Shown: positions 17,046 through 28,075, counted from the first letter of the stretch. The stretch: DNA of 64,000 nucleotides from Pirellula sp. (GCA_013822735.1 PNKZ01000001.1:558001-622000); one strand, 5' to 3'. Translations and numbers: made by a program. The notes: generated by a model not told the origin, from the sequence alone.

Positions 17046-19010
17046 ATGGCCAGCCCGATTCTCTACGTCGAAATGCTGACGGTCGGGCGCCGTCGCCGAT
17101 ATTTTTTACTGCGCGTCGCGTATGCCTTGTTGCTGCTCATCGCGGCATGGATTTGTTACGAGTCGACGTTTCACCGCTACGGTAGTTCGCCGCTGAAGGA
17201 TCAGGCCGAGTTTGCGTATGCGTACTTCATCGCGTTCACGTGGATTCAGCTGTTGGCCGTGGTGATGATGACGCCGGCGATGCTCGCCGGAACGATTGCA
17301 TCGGAGCATGAGCGGCGGACGATCGACTACCTGCTGACGACGCCGCTCAACGATTGGGAGATTGCGCTCGGGAAGTTCACGGCCCGGTTCGGCGCCGTGG
17401 CGTATCAATTGGCGGTGGGCTGGCCGATTTTGGCGATCTTCATGACGCTCGGCGGCGTCGGGCCGGACCAGTTGGCGATGTCGTTCGGCACGGCGCTGCT
17501 CACGCTGATGTCGACGGCGAGCATGAGCTTGGCGATTTCCGCGCGAGCGAAGAAAGCGCGGGAGTCGATCACCCGAACGTATTTAGTGCTGATCGCGCTG
17601 CTGCTTATTCCGCCGATGGCCGCGGGGGTTTGTGCCGGGTTTCGGCGTGCGAGCAGCTACCCTCTGTTGTCGACCATCGCCGAGCTGCTCTTCGAGCCGA
17701 TGCAGTGGCTTTCGGCGTTCAACCCGTTCGTGTTTCTGTTCGACGTGCTCTTGGAAGGGCGCATGAACTTGCCGATCGGCTTTGCCGGCTTTGCGACGGG
17801 GCACTTGGCGGCGACGGCGTTCTTACTGTATTCGTCGGTCGTGGGGACGCGAAGGTTCTATTTGCGCTCGGCGAGCGCGGCGGTGAAGAGCGACGGGGGA
17901 GCGCCGGCGCGAACGGCTCCGGTGCGATCGCCGGCGGCTGCGAAGCCCGTCGCACCGGTTGCCGCGGCGTCCGTTGCGCCTCGAGAAGAGCTGCTCGAAC
18001 CAATCGAGGCCGATCCGGCGCCGACCGCCGCCGCGCGGGTGACTATCGCCGAAGTTCCTCGTTCCGGCTACGCGGGGCGGTGGTTGCGCACGCTTGAGAA
18101 TAGCCCGATGCTCTGGAAAGAGCTGGTGAGCGAACGAACGGCGCTGAAGCTCGGCATCGTCGGCAAAATCGCCGCGGTGCTCATTTACGGCAAGGCCGTG
18201 CTCTGGATCATCGCGGCATTTTGGTTCAGCATCGATCGAGAGTATTTCTACGATCAACGGCCGATGAATTCGCCGATGCAGATTTTCGCCATGACCGGCG
18301 TGCCCATGATGGCGTTTCTCGCGCTGTTGCTCGTTACGTCGCGCGCCGCCGGATCGCTCACGGCGGAAAAAGAGCAAGATACTTGGCTCACGCTGTTGAG
18401 CACGCCGCTGGAGGGGCGCGAGATCGTACGGGCCAAAATTCTCGGCGCGCTTTCCAGCGTGCGCTACTGGTACTACTTGGTCGGCGTTACGTGGCTCTTG
18501 TGCGTGATACTCTACCCGCCGTTTATCGTCGCCGTGCCGTTTCTGTGCGCACTCCATCTGTTGGCGGCGCTATTTTGCGCGTGTGTCGGCGTGCGGGCCT
18601 CGCTCACGGCATCGACTTCACTCAAGGCGATGGGCGGGGCGCTGGCGGCCGTGTTTTTCGGCGCGGCCGTCGGACCGCTGATCGCCGCCGGAGTGCTGCA
18701 AACGGTTTATGCGACGCCGTTTTCACTCCCCACGCTGATCTGCTACGGGCATGCGTTCTTTACGGCGATTCTTACCGAGTGGCATTCGTCGTCAGATTAT
18801 TCCGTGACGAGCGAATCGGAATTCGTCGGTATGACGGCGATGGGCGTGATTGCCGTGCTCGGCTATGCCGTGCTTACTTGGTTCGCCTACCAAGGCACCG
18901 TCAACCGGTTCGACGAATACTCCGGCCGCATCCGGCCCAGGCCTGGCGGTCCGCCGGTCAATCGCTCGACGAAACCGCCTGCGACGTTGCAGCCGTCGGA
19001 CGTCGTCTAA
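17046..19010 (+). CDS. ABC-2 type permease, internally duplicated
   Basis: A 654-residue integral membrane protein of the ABC-2 transporter family. It contains two similar halves separated by an Ala/Pro-rich linker at about residues 285-345. Half one has HERRTIDYLLTTPLNDWEIALGKFTARFG and half two KEQDTWLTLLSTPLEGREIVRAKILGALSS, so one chain probably provides both membrane halves. No ATP-binding subunit lies beside it, so the partner must be encoded elsewhere. ATG at 17046 (ASPILYVEMLTVGRRRRYF) is the start that puts the amphipathic N-terminus and first TM at the right place. Its stop codon overlaps that of the convergent small gene. Confidence 0.8.
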   Translation: MASPILYVEMLTVGRRRRYFLLRVAYALLLLIAAWICYESTFHRYGSSPLKDQAEFAYAYFIAFTWIQLLAVVMMTPAMLAGTIASEHERRTIDYLLTTPLNDWEIALGKFTARFGAVAYQLAVGWPILAIFMTLGGVGPDQLAMSFGTALLTLMSTASMSLAISARAKKARESITRTYLVLIALLLIPPMAAGVCAGFRRASSYPLLSTIAELLFEPMQWLSAFNPFVFLFDVLLEGRMNLPIGFAGFATGHLAATAFLLYSSVVGTRRFYLRSASAAVKSDGGAPARTAPVRSPAAAKPVAPVAAASVAPREELLEPIEADPAPTAAARVTIAEVPRSGYAGRWLRTLENSPMLWKELVSERTALKLGIVGKIAAVLIYGKAVLWIIAAFWFSIDREYFYDQRPMNSPMQIFAMTGVPMMAFLALLLVTSRAAGSLTAEKEQDTWLTLLSTPLEGREIVRAKILGALSSVRYWYYLVGVTWLLCVILYPPFIVAVPFLCALHLLAALFCACVGVRASLTASTSLKAMGGALAAVFFGAAVGPLIAAGVLQTVYATPFSLPTLICYGHAFFTAILTEWHSSSDYSVTSESEFVGMTAMGVIAVLGYAVLTWFAYQGTVNRFDEYSGRIRPRPGGPPVNRSTKPPATLQPSDVV

Positions 19011-19243
19011 CGTTTGCCGGCTCGCGGCGGCGTGCTGGGGCCAAACAATCGGCGGAACGCCGCATCCAAATCCGCCGCGAGTTGCTCGGCGTCGACGCGC
19101 ACGAGTTCCACGCGGCAGCGGGCGGCGTCTTCCATCAGCGCCGGCGGCTTCGTCGTCGTGGCGGATTCGGTCTTCGAGCCGGGCCACGCGAGATCGCGAG
19201 CCAAGCGAGGAAGCGAAGCGACGATCGTCGCCGTATTCGGCAT
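19007..19243 (-). CDS. Small unknown protein coupled to the FHA gene
   Basis: A 78-residue protein starting PNTATIVASLPRLARDLAWPG and ending LDAAFRRLFGPSTPPRAGKR. I do not recognise it. It begins two bases after the FHA stop (19246-19248), which suggests translational coupling. The central ARCRVELVRVDAEQLAADLDAAFRRL region looks like a short strand plus an amphipathic helix. Its TAG stop shares two bases with the TAA of the convergent ABC permease gene. Confidence that it is a gene rests on the close spacing and sensible composition. Confidence 0.5.
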   Translation of the reverse strand: MPNTATIVASLPRLARDLAWPGSKTESATTTKPPALMEDAARCRVELVRVDAEQLAADLDAAFRRLFGPSTPPRAGKR

Positions 19244-19245
19244 GG

Positions 19246-19812
19246 TTAGTCGTTCCAGGTTTCCAGGGGGCCGAAGGGAAACGTCATGGCCTCGAAGAGC
19301 CCTGCGGCGGGATCGGCCGTCACGATTTCCGGACGGCTGATGCTGCGCGGGAAATCTCCTTCGGCAAACTCGGCCGAGTTTGCGGGCGACGGCCAACTGA
19401 TCCGAATGCGGAATTCGTAAGGGCCGGTGCGGAGCCGCGAGCCGTCGGGGACCAACGCCGAAGAGAGCACCGGCTGGGCATCGACCGTGATCTCCGGGCC
19501 TTCGCCGAGCCAGCAAAGCGTCAGGCCCAGCGGGCTGCGTAGCAGGTACGAGTGCGAATCCGGAAACTGCTCGTCGGCCAGGACGAGGTCGTTGTCTTCC
19601 GCAGCGCCGATCAGGTAGGCGAGGCCGCCGATCGTGCGCACCGTGTTCCGTGCCCGACCGCGCGTGATTTGCAATTCCACTTCGGGCAGCACCGCCGGGG
19701 CGTGAGGACGACCGAGCGAGTGCGAGCCGTGACGACGAATCGGACGATTCATGAACCAGATTCCCGGGTGCCGCTGCCGCCGGGGCGACGACCGCCCGGG
19801 CGAGTTGCTCAT
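19246..19812 (-). CDS. FHA-domain protein
   Basis: A 188-residue cytoplasmic protein. Residues 45-150 form a forkhead-associated domain: VELQITRGRARNTVRTIGGLAYLIGAAEDNDLVLAD contains the start strand and GxxxxxDL pattern, followed by PDSHSYLLRSPLGLTLCWLGEGPEITVDAQPV in the place of the SxxH/N region. FHA domains bind phosphothreonine, so it may read output of Ser/Thr kinases such as those at 53525-57449 (inference). The basic first 30 residues look disordered. It is followed two bases later by the small gene at 19007-19243. Confidence 0.7.
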   Translation of the reverse strand: MSNSPGRSSPRRQRHPGIWFMNRPIRRHGSHSLGRPHAPAVLPEVELQITRGRARNTVRTIGGLAYLIGAAEDNDLVLADEQFPDSHSYLLRSPLGLTLCWLGEGPEITVDAQPVLSSALVPDGSRLRTGPYEFRIRISWPSPANSAEFAEGDFPRSISRPEIVTADPAAGLFEAMTFPFGPLETWND

Positions 19813-20046
19813 GGTGACGAAGCTTCCGAGGGAAACTTCCTAGATGATTTCGGCAACCGGCAGCCGGCGCGTGAAAGGCATTCGGCGAGAGCGCGCAGTT
19901 TGACGCGCGCGGCCGTGCGAGGGTCGAGTCCGGCAAGATGTGCGGGCCGGCGGCGTGCGAACGCGCCGACGTTCGTCGCAGCGCGGAGAATCTACAGTCA
20001 AAATGGCGAAATGCGGCGAACTATTTCGCGGAGCTATTTGGCAGCG

Positions 20047-20475
20047 CTATTTGGATCGGCGCACGGCTCGCAATTGGGCCCGCGATTGGGCGATGACGCG
20101 GTCGCGGATGGCGAGCAGTTCGTCGGTGTCGGCCTTCTGCTTGAGGGCACCCTTGAGTTGCTCTTCGGCCGCGGCGGCGTTGAGATCCTTCACCTCGACC
20201 GAGCGATTCGTGAGCACCGATACGACGTTGTCGGCGACCTGCACGAAGCCGCCGTCGATGTAGATGCGATGTTCGACTTCGTTGCGGACGATCCGCATTT
20301 CGCCGAAGCCGAGCCGGCCGATCATCGGGCTATGCAACGGCGCGATGCCGATTTCGCCGTCGAACAGCGGCAGGGCGACGAAGTCGGCGACGTCGTCCAC
20401 CAGCGTGGCTTCCGGCGTCACGACGACGACGCGAAGTTCGCCGGGGGGCGCGGTGATTTCAGGTTCTTTTGCCAT
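20047..20475 (-). CDS. atpC: ATP synthase epsilon subunit
   Basis: The last gene of the atp operon, 142 residues. It encodes the epsilon subunit of the F1 central stalk, which couples rotation and can inhibit ATP hydrolysis. The N-terminal beta-sandwich shows LRVVVVTPEATLVDDVADFVALPLFDGEIGIAPLHSPMIGRLGFGEMRI, with the conserved DGEIGILPxHxP-like signature; the C-terminal two-helix part begins ALNAAAAEEQLKGALKQKAD. Normal length. A REP-like hairpin separates it from atpD. Confidence 0.93.
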   Translation of the reverse strand: MAKEPEITAPPGELRVVVVTPEATLVDDVADFVALPLFDGEIGIAPLHSPMIGRLGFGEMRIVRNEVEHRIYIDGGFVQVADNVVSVLTNRSVEVKDLNAAAAEEQLKGALKQKADTDELLAIRDRVIAQSRAQLRAVRRSK

Positions 20476-20488
20476 GATTGTTCTTTTT

Positions 20489-20545
20489 ATTTAGCCGCGA
20501 CGCTGGTCGTCGCGCGGAGCGCGGAGGGGAGCTCCGCGGCTAAAT
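20489..20545. repeat. REP-like hairpin between atpD and atpC
   Basis: ATTTAGCCGCG at 20489-20499 pairs with CGCGGCTAAAT at 20535-20545; the inside contains GGAGGGGAGCTCC, itself palindromic. The right half (GCGGAGG.GAGCTCCGCGGC then TAAATG) is repeated at 23108-23133 between atpA and atpG. Confidence 0.8.
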
Positions 20546-20573
20546 GGATCGAATTCGAAAAGTCGTTCGACTA

Positions 20574-22133
<1,560 letters not shown>

Positions 22134-22138
<5 letters not shown>

Positions 22139-23045
22139 TGTTCTTGAGCGCTTCGACGCCGCCGAGCACTTCCATGATCTCGCCGGTGATCTGGCTTTGG
22201 CGGGCGCGGTTGTAGGTCATCGAGAGCTTCTTGATGATCTTGTTGGCGTTGTCGGTCGCGGCCTTCATCGCCGTCATACGGGCCACTTGTTCGCTCACGG
22301 CCGCGTCGAGGAAGCACTTGAAGAGCTTCACCTTGAAGCTGGTCGGCACGACCTCTTCCAAGATGCTCGCAGCGGACGGGAGGAATTCGTAGTCGACTTC
22401 GGCCTTGGCGCTCTTGGCGCCGGCTTCGGACTCAGCTGCCGCTTTGGCGTCGAGCCCTTCAATGGTCCCGAGCGGCAGCAGCGTTTCGACGACGGCCGAC
22501 TGCTTCGAGATGCTTTCAAAGCGCGTGTAGGCGACGTCGAGCCGATCGATCTGGCCGGTGAGGTACTCGTTTAAGTACCGCGTGGCGAGGACTTCGACTT
22601 CTTCAAACCGCGGCTTGTCTTCGAAGTTGAAATAGGTCTGGTCGGCGATGATGTTTCGGTTTTTAAAACCGGACACGCCGCGCTTGCCGGAGATTTCCAG
22701 CGATACGTTCGGGATCGAAGCTTTGAGTTCTTGCAGTCGGGCAAACGCCGCGCGGAGTACGTTCGAGTTGTAGCCGCCGCAGAGGCCGCGGTTGCCGGTG
22801 AGCACCAAGAGCTTGGCCGACTTGATTTCGGGCCGCGTTTCCAAAAGGGGATGGCTGACCGAAAGGCCGGCGTTCGCCAAGTCGGCGACCAAGGCGGTGA
22901 TGCGCTTGGTGTAAGCCGTCGAGGCCGAGGCGCGGTCCATCGCCTTTTTGAAGCGCGCCGTCGCGATCAGCTCCATGGTCCGCGTAATCTTGCGGATGTT
23001 GCGGATCGCTTTGCGTCGTTTATCTAGTGCGCGAGCTTTTGCCAT
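22134..23045 (-). CDS. atpG: ATP synthase gamma subunit
   Basis: The central rotor subunit of F1, 303 residues. The N-terminal helix MAKARALDKRRKAIRNIRKITRTMELIATARFKKA and the C-terminal helix MTAMKAATDNANKIIKKLSMTYNRARQSQITGEIMEVLGGVEAL are the conserved coiled-coil pair that sits inside the alpha/beta hexamer. The GNRGLCGGYN motif near residue 85 is intact. Slightly longer than the E. coli protein because of an Ala/Glu/Lys-rich insertion around residues 190-215. The stop lies in a REP-like palindrome. Confidence 0.95.
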
Positions 23046-23068
23046 AGTCGAACTTCGTCAGCTAGTTC

Positions 23069-23133
23069 CATTTAGCACGCGTCGAAAAGTCGCCACGCGC
23101 CGAACACGCGGAGGCGAGCTCCGCGGCTAAATG
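23069..23133. repeat. REP-like hairpin between atpA and atpG
   Basis: CATTTAGC at 23069-23076 pairs with GCTAAATG at 23126-23133; the inside contains ACACGCGGAGGCGAGCTCC. Its right half nearly matches the element between atpD and atpC, so the same repeat family occurs twice in one operon. Confidence 0.78.
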
Positions 23134-23145
23134 TCCTTTTAAAAA

Positions 23146-24675
23146 CTACGCCTTGGCGTACTTCAGGTCGTACTGCTTTTGGAAATCGCCGATGGCGCCT
23201 TCCAGGGATTTGATCATCGCGTCGTCGAGCTTCTTCGTTTCGGCGAGCTTGCCGCGTACTTCCGACTTCTGCTCCCGCATGAACGTGATGAATTCCTTTT
23301 CCCAGACGGCGACTTGACTGCGCGGCACCTTGTCGAGGAAGCCGCCGTTGCCGGCGAAGATCACCATGACTTGGTCGATCACGTCGAGCGGCGCGTACTG
23401 CCCTTGCTTCAAGAGTTCGATCATGCGGTAGCCGCGATCAAGCTTGGCCTGCGTGGCGGCGTCGAGATCGGTACCGAGCTGCGCGAAGGCTTCGAGTTCG
23501 CGGAAAGCGGCGAGCGCCAAACGCAAACCGCCGGCCACGAGCTTATGCTTCATCGCCGGAATCTGAGCGGCGCCGCCGACGCGGCTGACCGAGATACCGG
23601 GGTTCATGGCCGGACGTTGGCCGGAGAAGAACAAGTCGGGCTGCAGGTAGATCTGGCCGTCGGTGATGGAGATCACGTTCGTCGGGATGTACGCCGAGAC
23701 TTCCCCTTCGAGCGTTTCGATGATCGGCAAGCTGGTGAGCGAGCCGCCGCCGAGATCGGCGCTGAGCTTGGCCGAACGTTCGAGCAACCGGCTGTGGGCG
23801 TAGAACACGTCGCCGGGATACGCTTCACGGCCCGGCGGACGACGCATCAGGAGCGACAGCTGGCGATAAGCCACGGCTTGCTTCGACAAGTCGTCGTAAA
23901 CGATGAGCGCGTGTTGGCCGTTGTACATGAAGTATTCGGCCATGGCCGTGCCGGAGTACGGCGCGACGTATTGCAGCGGGGCAGGGGAGCTGGCGCCGGA
24001 GACGATCACCGTCGTGTAGTCCATCGCGCCGTGTTGCGTGAGGGCGTTGATGACGTTGGCGACCGTGGAATCCTTCTGACCGACTGCGACGTAAAAGCAT
24101 TTTACGCCGGTGTTCTTTTGATTGATGATCGCGTCGATGCCGATGGCCGTTTTACCGGTCTTACGGTCGCCGATGATCAGTTCGCGCTGGCCGCGGCCGA
24201 TCGGCGTCATGGCGTCGACCGCCTTGAGGCCCGTCTGCAAAGGCTCGCGCACCGGCTGACGTCCGGCGATGCCGGGCGCGTTGCTCTCGACCATGCGACG
24301 GTGCGGGGTGACGATCGGGCCCTTGCCGTCGAGCGGATTGCCGAGCGGATCGACGACGCGCCCCAACAGGGCTTCGCCGACGGGCACGCTTAGGAGCTTG
24401 CCCGTGCTCTTAACCTCTTCTCCTTCGGAGATGTTGAGGTAATCACCCAGGATGATCACGCCGACGGAGTGTTCTTCCAGGTTGAAGGCGAGGCCGATCG
24501 TGCCGTTGGCAAACTCGACCATTTCGCCCGCCATTACGCCGGAGAGGCCGTAAACGCGCGCGATGCCGTCGCCCACCTCGAGAACGCGTCCGATTTCACG
24601 GACGTCGATCTTGGCGTCGAACTGCTCAATTTCCTGCTGTAGTACGGACGCTATCTCGTCGGCGTTGAATTTCAT
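23146..24675 (-). CDS. atpA: ATP synthase alpha subunit
   Basis: The regulatory nucleotide-binding F1 subunit, 509 residues. Walker A is [15 protein letters not shown] near residue 170; the conserved [20 protein letters not shown] stretch and the [41 protein letters not shown] region are complete. The start [31 protein letters not shown] is typical and overlaps the 3' end of atpH by 50 bases, a larger overlap than usual but with good family matches on both sides. Confidence 0.97.
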   Translation of the reverse strand: MKFNADEIASVLQQEIEQFDAKIDVREIGRVLEVGDGIARVYGLSGVMAGEMVEFANGTIGLAFNLEEHSVGVIILGDYLNISEGEEVKSTGKLLSVPVGEALLGRVVDPLGNPLDGKGPIVTPHRRMVESNAPGIAGRQPVREPLQTGLKAVDAMTPIGRGQRELIIGDRKTGKTAIGIDAIINQKNTGVKCFYVAVGQKDSTVANVINALTQHGAMDYTTVIVSGASSPAPLQYVAPYSGTAMAEYFMYNGQHALIVYDDLSKQAVAYRQLSLLMRRPPGREAYPGDVFYAHSRLLERSAKLSADLGGGSLTSLPIIETLEGEVSAYIPTNVISITDGQIYLQPDLFFSGQRPAMNPGISVSRVGGAAQIPAMKHKLVAGGLRLALAAFRELEAFAQLGTDLDAATQAKLDRGYRMIELLKQGQYAPLDVIDQVMVIFAGNGGFLDKVPRSQVAVWEKEFITFMREQKSEVRGKLAETKKLDDAMIKSLEGAIGDFQKQYDLKYAKA

Positions 24676-25300
24676 GGACGCTCCTAGTGATCAACTGTTC
24701 GCGAAGTCGTGCCAAATTAGCGGAGAGCGAGCCGTCGAAAACGACGTCGCCGACCTGAACGACCAGGCCGCCGATGAGGCTCGGATCGACTTCCGTCTGG
24801 AGGATCGGTTCTCCTCCCAAAGCTGTACGAATACGGGCGGCGACGGCTTGCGCCTGCGCCGGCGACAACGGAGTGGCGGTTCGGACGCGCACGGGAATGA
24901 TCCCCCGAGCTTTGTCATACAACTTGCGAAACTCCTCGCGGATCGACCGCAAGATGCGCACACGTTGATGAACCGCCAGCACTTTCAAAAATCGTGTTAG
25001 TAGCGGGTGAGCCCGCCGGCCGAAGGCCCGGTCGATCATCTCGACCTTTTTCTCCGGCGAAAACATGCCCGACGCAAAGACGTCGACCAGTTTCGGGTTT
25101 CTGTCCAAAGCTTCCGTGGCGAGCGCGTCAAACTCTTCGACGATCACGTCCAAGGCGCCGGCCTTTTCCGCGGAGGCGAAGAGCGCTTTGGCGTAAGCCG
25201 CGGCGAGCGGTTGCAAACCGATATCGACCGGCTCGGCGAACGCCCCTACGTTCAAGGCTTCCGCCTCGCTCTGATTCGTCGATTTTGCTTGGTTTGCCAT
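24626..25300 (-). CDS. atpH: ATP synthase delta subunit
   Basis: The peripheral-stalk cap subunit, 224 residues. The N-terminal helical domain ([29 protein letters not shown]) and the C-terminal signature ([64 protein letters not shown]) are diagnostic. It carries a 27-residue N-terminal extension ([18 protein letters not shown]) and a C-terminal tail of about 20 residues that overlaps atpA. It connects subunit b to the alpha subunits. Confidence 0.92.
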   Translation of the reverse strand: MANQAKSTNQSEAEALNVGAFAEPVDIGLQPLAAAYAKALFASAEKAGALDVIVEEFDALATEALDRNPKLVDVFASGMFSPEKKVEMIDRAFGRRAHPLLTRFLKVLAVHQRVRILRSIREEFRKLYDKARGIIPVRVRTATPLSPAQAQAVAARIRTALGGEPILQTEVDPSLIGGLVVQVGDVVFDGSLSANLARLREQLITRSVHEIQRRRDSVRTTAGN

Positions 25301-25368
25301 CTTTAAGGAACGCTGCTGCTGAAGTAACTCGGTGGCTCGGCTGCGACTCGGTTAGTTACGGCCGGGAG

Positions 25369-26049
25369 TCAGTTTCGGCTGGGACTCTTCGTGGGGAACT
25401 TGGCCAACGCGTCGTCGATCAGTCGGGCATGGTCGGCGGGTTGCAGCTTTTGTTGCAACAACTTGCCGGCCAAGGCGAGCGCCTGATCCGTGGCGACGGT
25501 CGCCAACTCGCGCATCGCGGCGTCTTTCGCCGCCTCGATGTCGCGCATGACGCGCGCCCCTTCGGCCGCCGCTTCCGCTTTGGCTTCGGCCACGGTTTGC
25601 TGCTTCGCGTTCTCGGCGTCGCGTCGTGCTTCGTCCAAGATGGCGCGAACTTCCAACTGCGCGGCGTCGAGCTTCTTCTGGTATTCGACCAGAATGGCCT
25701 TGGCTTCGCTGTTGGCCCGTTCGGCCCCGGCGATCTCGTGGGCGATGTGCCCTTCGCGCTTTTCCAGGCCCGCGGCGATCGGTCCCCACGCGAACTTGCG
25801 GAGGATGACCACCAAGAGCAGGAACACGGCGGCAGTAAACACTGCCATGTCCGTTTTCACTTCTCCCGGCTCGGTGTTCGCGCCGGCATGTCCCAAGTGA
25901 GCGTGATCGTCGTGGTGGTCGTCCGAACCGTGACTCTCGGCCGCGGCGGCAGCCGCGTAGAGGTCGCCGGAGTTCGTGAGCACGCACGCCCCGATCACAA
26001 GCACTGCAGAAAGTACCCGACGCAAGAGCGAAGTCATGGCGAATCCCAT
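25369..26049 (-). CDS. atpF: ATP synthase subunit b with N-terminal leader and His-rich stretch
   Basis: The peripheral-stalk b subunit, 226 residues. Before the usual single TM (MAVFTAAVFLLLVVILRKFAWGPIAAGLEKRE) it has an extra N-terminal hydrophobic leader (SLLRRVLSAVLVIGACVLTNSGDLYA) and a His/Asp-rich stretch HGSDDHHDDHAHLGH. The leader looks cleavable, which would place the His-rich segment on the outer face of the membrane. The long helix AKAILVEYQKKLDAAQLEVRAILDEARRDAENAKQQ is typical stalk sequence. The second Met (26037) is an equally likely start. Confidence 0.9.
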   Translation of the reverse strand: MGFAMTSLLRRVLSAVLVIGACVLTNSGDLYAAAAAAESHGSDDHHDDHAHLGHAGANTEPGEVKTDMAVFTAAVFLLLVVILRKFAWGPIAAGLEKREGHIAHEIAGAERANSEAKAILVEYQKKLDAAQLEVRAILDEARRDAENAKQQTVAEAKAEAAAEGARVMRDIEAAKDAAMRELATVATDQALALAGKLLQQKLQPADHARLIDDALAKFPTKSPSRN

Positions 26050-26142
26050 AACGAAAAGTAGCCGGACAGGAGGAAGCGAAACGCGACTCGTCGCGGCGGC
26101 CTGTCAGTCGCCGAAACCATTGAAAGCCGAGACTGGGCGGAG

Positions 26143-26487
26143 TTACTTACCGACGCTGTTCAAGCAGACGACGAGCGCGAAGAACGTGAAGCCTTCGATC
26201 AGAGCGGCCGCGATGATCATCGCCGTTTGAATGTTGCCGGCAACTTCCGGTTGGCGAGCCATGCTCTCGTAAGCGCTCGAAGCGAGCTTGCCGATGCCGA
26301 AGGCGGCGCCGAGCGTGACGAGGCCGGCGCCGAACGCGGCGCTGAAGCCGATGAGCGGTACCGGAGCGGCCGTGGCTTCGGCGGCGGGAGCGGCGGCCGG
26401 AGCTTGAGCCAAGGCGGGAGCCGCCGAGAAGACCAACACGACCAACGAAGCGAACACGAATTGAGCGAGCTTATTCACGGAACGCAC
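26143..26487 (-). CDS. atpE: ATP synthase subunit c with N-terminal leader
   Basis: The rotor ring proteolipid, 114 residues, extended by a leader of about 45 residues (MRSVNKLAQFVFASLVVLVFSAAPALAQA, then Ala/Pro-rich). The hairpin core has ESMARQPE in the polar loop and the ion-carrying Glu in AALIEGFTFFALVV. Gly follows the Glu and Ile occupies the place of the Na+-type Gln in the first helix, so proton rather than sodium coupling is likely. The core without the leader is about 70 residues, as usual. Confidence 0.93.
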   Translation of the reverse strand: MRSVNKLAQFVFASLVVLVFSAAPALAQAPAAAPAAEATAAPVPLIGFSAAFGAGLVTLGAAFGIGKLASSAYESMARQPEVAGNIQTAMIIAAALIEGFTFFALVVCLNSVGK

Positions 26488-26565
26488 TCCTACATGAAGA
26501 TGAAACAGACTGTAAACCGAGGCGGCCGACGCTTCGCCGGGAAGCGTTACGCCGATCGCCTTTTG

Positions 26566-27615
26566 CTAGTGTTGATGAACGGCCGCCCCGATGAAGAGGG
26601 CCGAGAGAAACGTAAACACATAAGCCTGCAAGAAGCAGACGAACAACTCCAACAAGCTGAGCAACGTCGACCCGAGGATGCTGGCGACGGAAACCGTGCC
26701 GTACATGGCGGACGACACGTTCGCTTCGACGGCCACGATGATCAGGCCGAGGATCGACAGCAGCACCAAGTGGCCGGCGACCATATTGGCCAGAAGACGA
26801 ATGGCCAACACGCCGTGTTTGATCGCCAGCCCGAGCACTTCGATGACGAAAATCATCGGCTTGAGGAAGATGGCGATCGGCAACGGCAGGTCCATCGAAG
26901 GCACTTGGTTTTTCCAAAAGCCGACGACGCCGAACTTCAGCGAGCCGGCGATGAGCGTCGTGGCGAACGTGCAGCAGGCCAGGGCCAGCGTAACGCCGAA
27001 GGCCCCGGTCGGCGCGCCGAGCCAGGGGAGCATGCCGAATAAGTTGCAGAACAAGATGAAGAAGAACATCGTCCACAAGATCGGCAGGAACTTGTCGCCG
27101 TCGTGGTGATGCACTTGGCCGTGGATATGGCCGATGCCGTTTGCCTCTTGCTCTTGATCGTTCGGCGTGTGATGCGAATGGTCGTGCTCGTCGTGGCTGT
27201 CGATCGCCGGGCGGGCGATGCCGTCGCGAACGAACACGAGCGTGGCTTCGAAAGCGTTCCAGAAATAGCCCTTCGGGGCCTTGCCGGAGGCGATCTTGGG
27301 AGCGAGCCGCGTGAAGATCAGCACGATCACGGCCGCGATGATCAGCTCGATCACCATGAACTTCGAGATGCAGAAGCCCGACTCGGCGGCGTAGAAACTC
27401 TTGAGCTTGCCGAACGGCTGCGGGATCACGATCTTGCCCGACAACTCATGGTTGACGTCGGCGATGGTGAACTTGCCGTGGCTCTCTTCGACTTCGTGCT
27501 TCAAGAACGCCAGGGTCGGCGGCAATTCTTCCAGCGTCTTGTAGTGCGCAGGCCAGAGGACCTTCGGCACTTCGAAGTAGTAGGTGTCTTTGATGTGCAG
27601 GATGGCATCGGCCAT
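26566..27615 (-). CDS. atpB: ATP synthase subunit a
   Basis: The stator subunit that forms the proton half-channels, 349 residues. The essential Arg is in GVLAIRLLANMVAGHLVLLSILGLI near residue 270; other conserved parts are FVFIFVLFCNLFGMLP-like FFFILFCNLFGMLPWLGAPTGAFGVTLALA. A His/Asp-rich insertion (IDSHDEHDHSHHTPNDQEQEANGIGHIHGQVHHHDGDK) near residues 155-190 is unusual and echoes the His-rich segment of AtpF. Start MADAILHIKDTYYFEVPK at 27615 fits; a start at 27648 is possible and would overlap the upstream gene. Confidence 0.93.
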   Translation of the reverse strand: MADAILHIKDTYYFEVPKVLWPAHYKTLEELPPTLAFLKHEVEESHGKFTIADVNHELSGKIVIPQPFGKLKSFYAAESGFCISKFMVIELIIAAVIVLIFTRLAPKIASGKAPKGYFWNAFEATLVFVRDGIARPAIDSHDEHDHSHHTPNDQEQEANGIGHIHGQVHHHDGDKFLPILWTMFFFILFCNLFGMLPWLGAPTGAFGVTLALACCTFATTLIAGSLKFGVVGFWKNQVPSMDLPLPIAIFLKPMIFVIEVLGLAIKHGVLAIRLLANMVAGHLVLLSILGLIIVAVEANVSSAMYGTVSVASILGSTLLSLLELFVCFLQAYVFTFLSALFIGAAVHQH

Positions 27616-27619
27616 GACT

Positions 27620-28075
27620 TTAGACTCGCGCCTCCGCGCCAGGAGCACGACCGACAGGCCGCGCTACGACATTAACGAATGGAGCGACCAACAGCGTGCG
27701 GGCCGTCAAAGTCGCCAGGAAGAAGACGATGAGATAGTTGAAGAACCCGGCGTCGTGGAACGCGTGGCCGGTGTTCTGCAGCGTCATGGCGATGCCGAGC
27801 GGCACGGCCATGGCCAGGCCGTCGCCGGCCAAGACCCAAGCGACGCTGGCGGGCGTACCGCGTCCGCGATGCGCCAGGAGCAAGGCGACCAAGCCGGTCG
27901 CCAAGCAAACGACCGCCGCAAGGCCGGCCGCTTCGAACGCCGGCGTACCGCTGCGCGCCGCAACGAAGCCGACGGGAATAGCGACACAGACGACCGCGAC
28001 GACCAAGAGCGCGCAGCGAGCGACGAGCGTAAGCCCGCTGACAAATGCGCTGTAACGGCCGATCAGCCCGATCAC
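27620..28075 (-). CDS. Four-TM membrane protein of the atp operon
   Basis: A 151-residue integral membrane protein with about four TM segments (LVARCALLVVAVVCVAIPVGFVA, AAGLAAVVCLATGLVALLLA, and two more near residues 80-130). It starts with GTG at 28075 and ends four bases before atpB. The position between the AtpZ/I-like gene and atpB is where many genomes encode an AtpI-type assembly factor; I infer a role in F0 assembly or in Mg2+ handling, but sequence similarity to AtpI is weak by eye. Confidence 0.6.
   Translation of the reverse strand: MIGLIGRYSAFVSGLTLVARCALLVVAVVCVAIPVGFVAARSGTPAFEAAGLAAVVCLATGLVALLLAHRGRGTPASVAWVLAGDGLAMAVPLGIAMTLQNTGHAFHDAGFFNYLIVFFLATLTARTLLVAPFVNVVARPVGRAPGAEARV

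Noticed and set aside
23179-24393. A 404-residue plus-strand frame opposite atpA
   Set aside because: Same antisense effect; atpA is certain.
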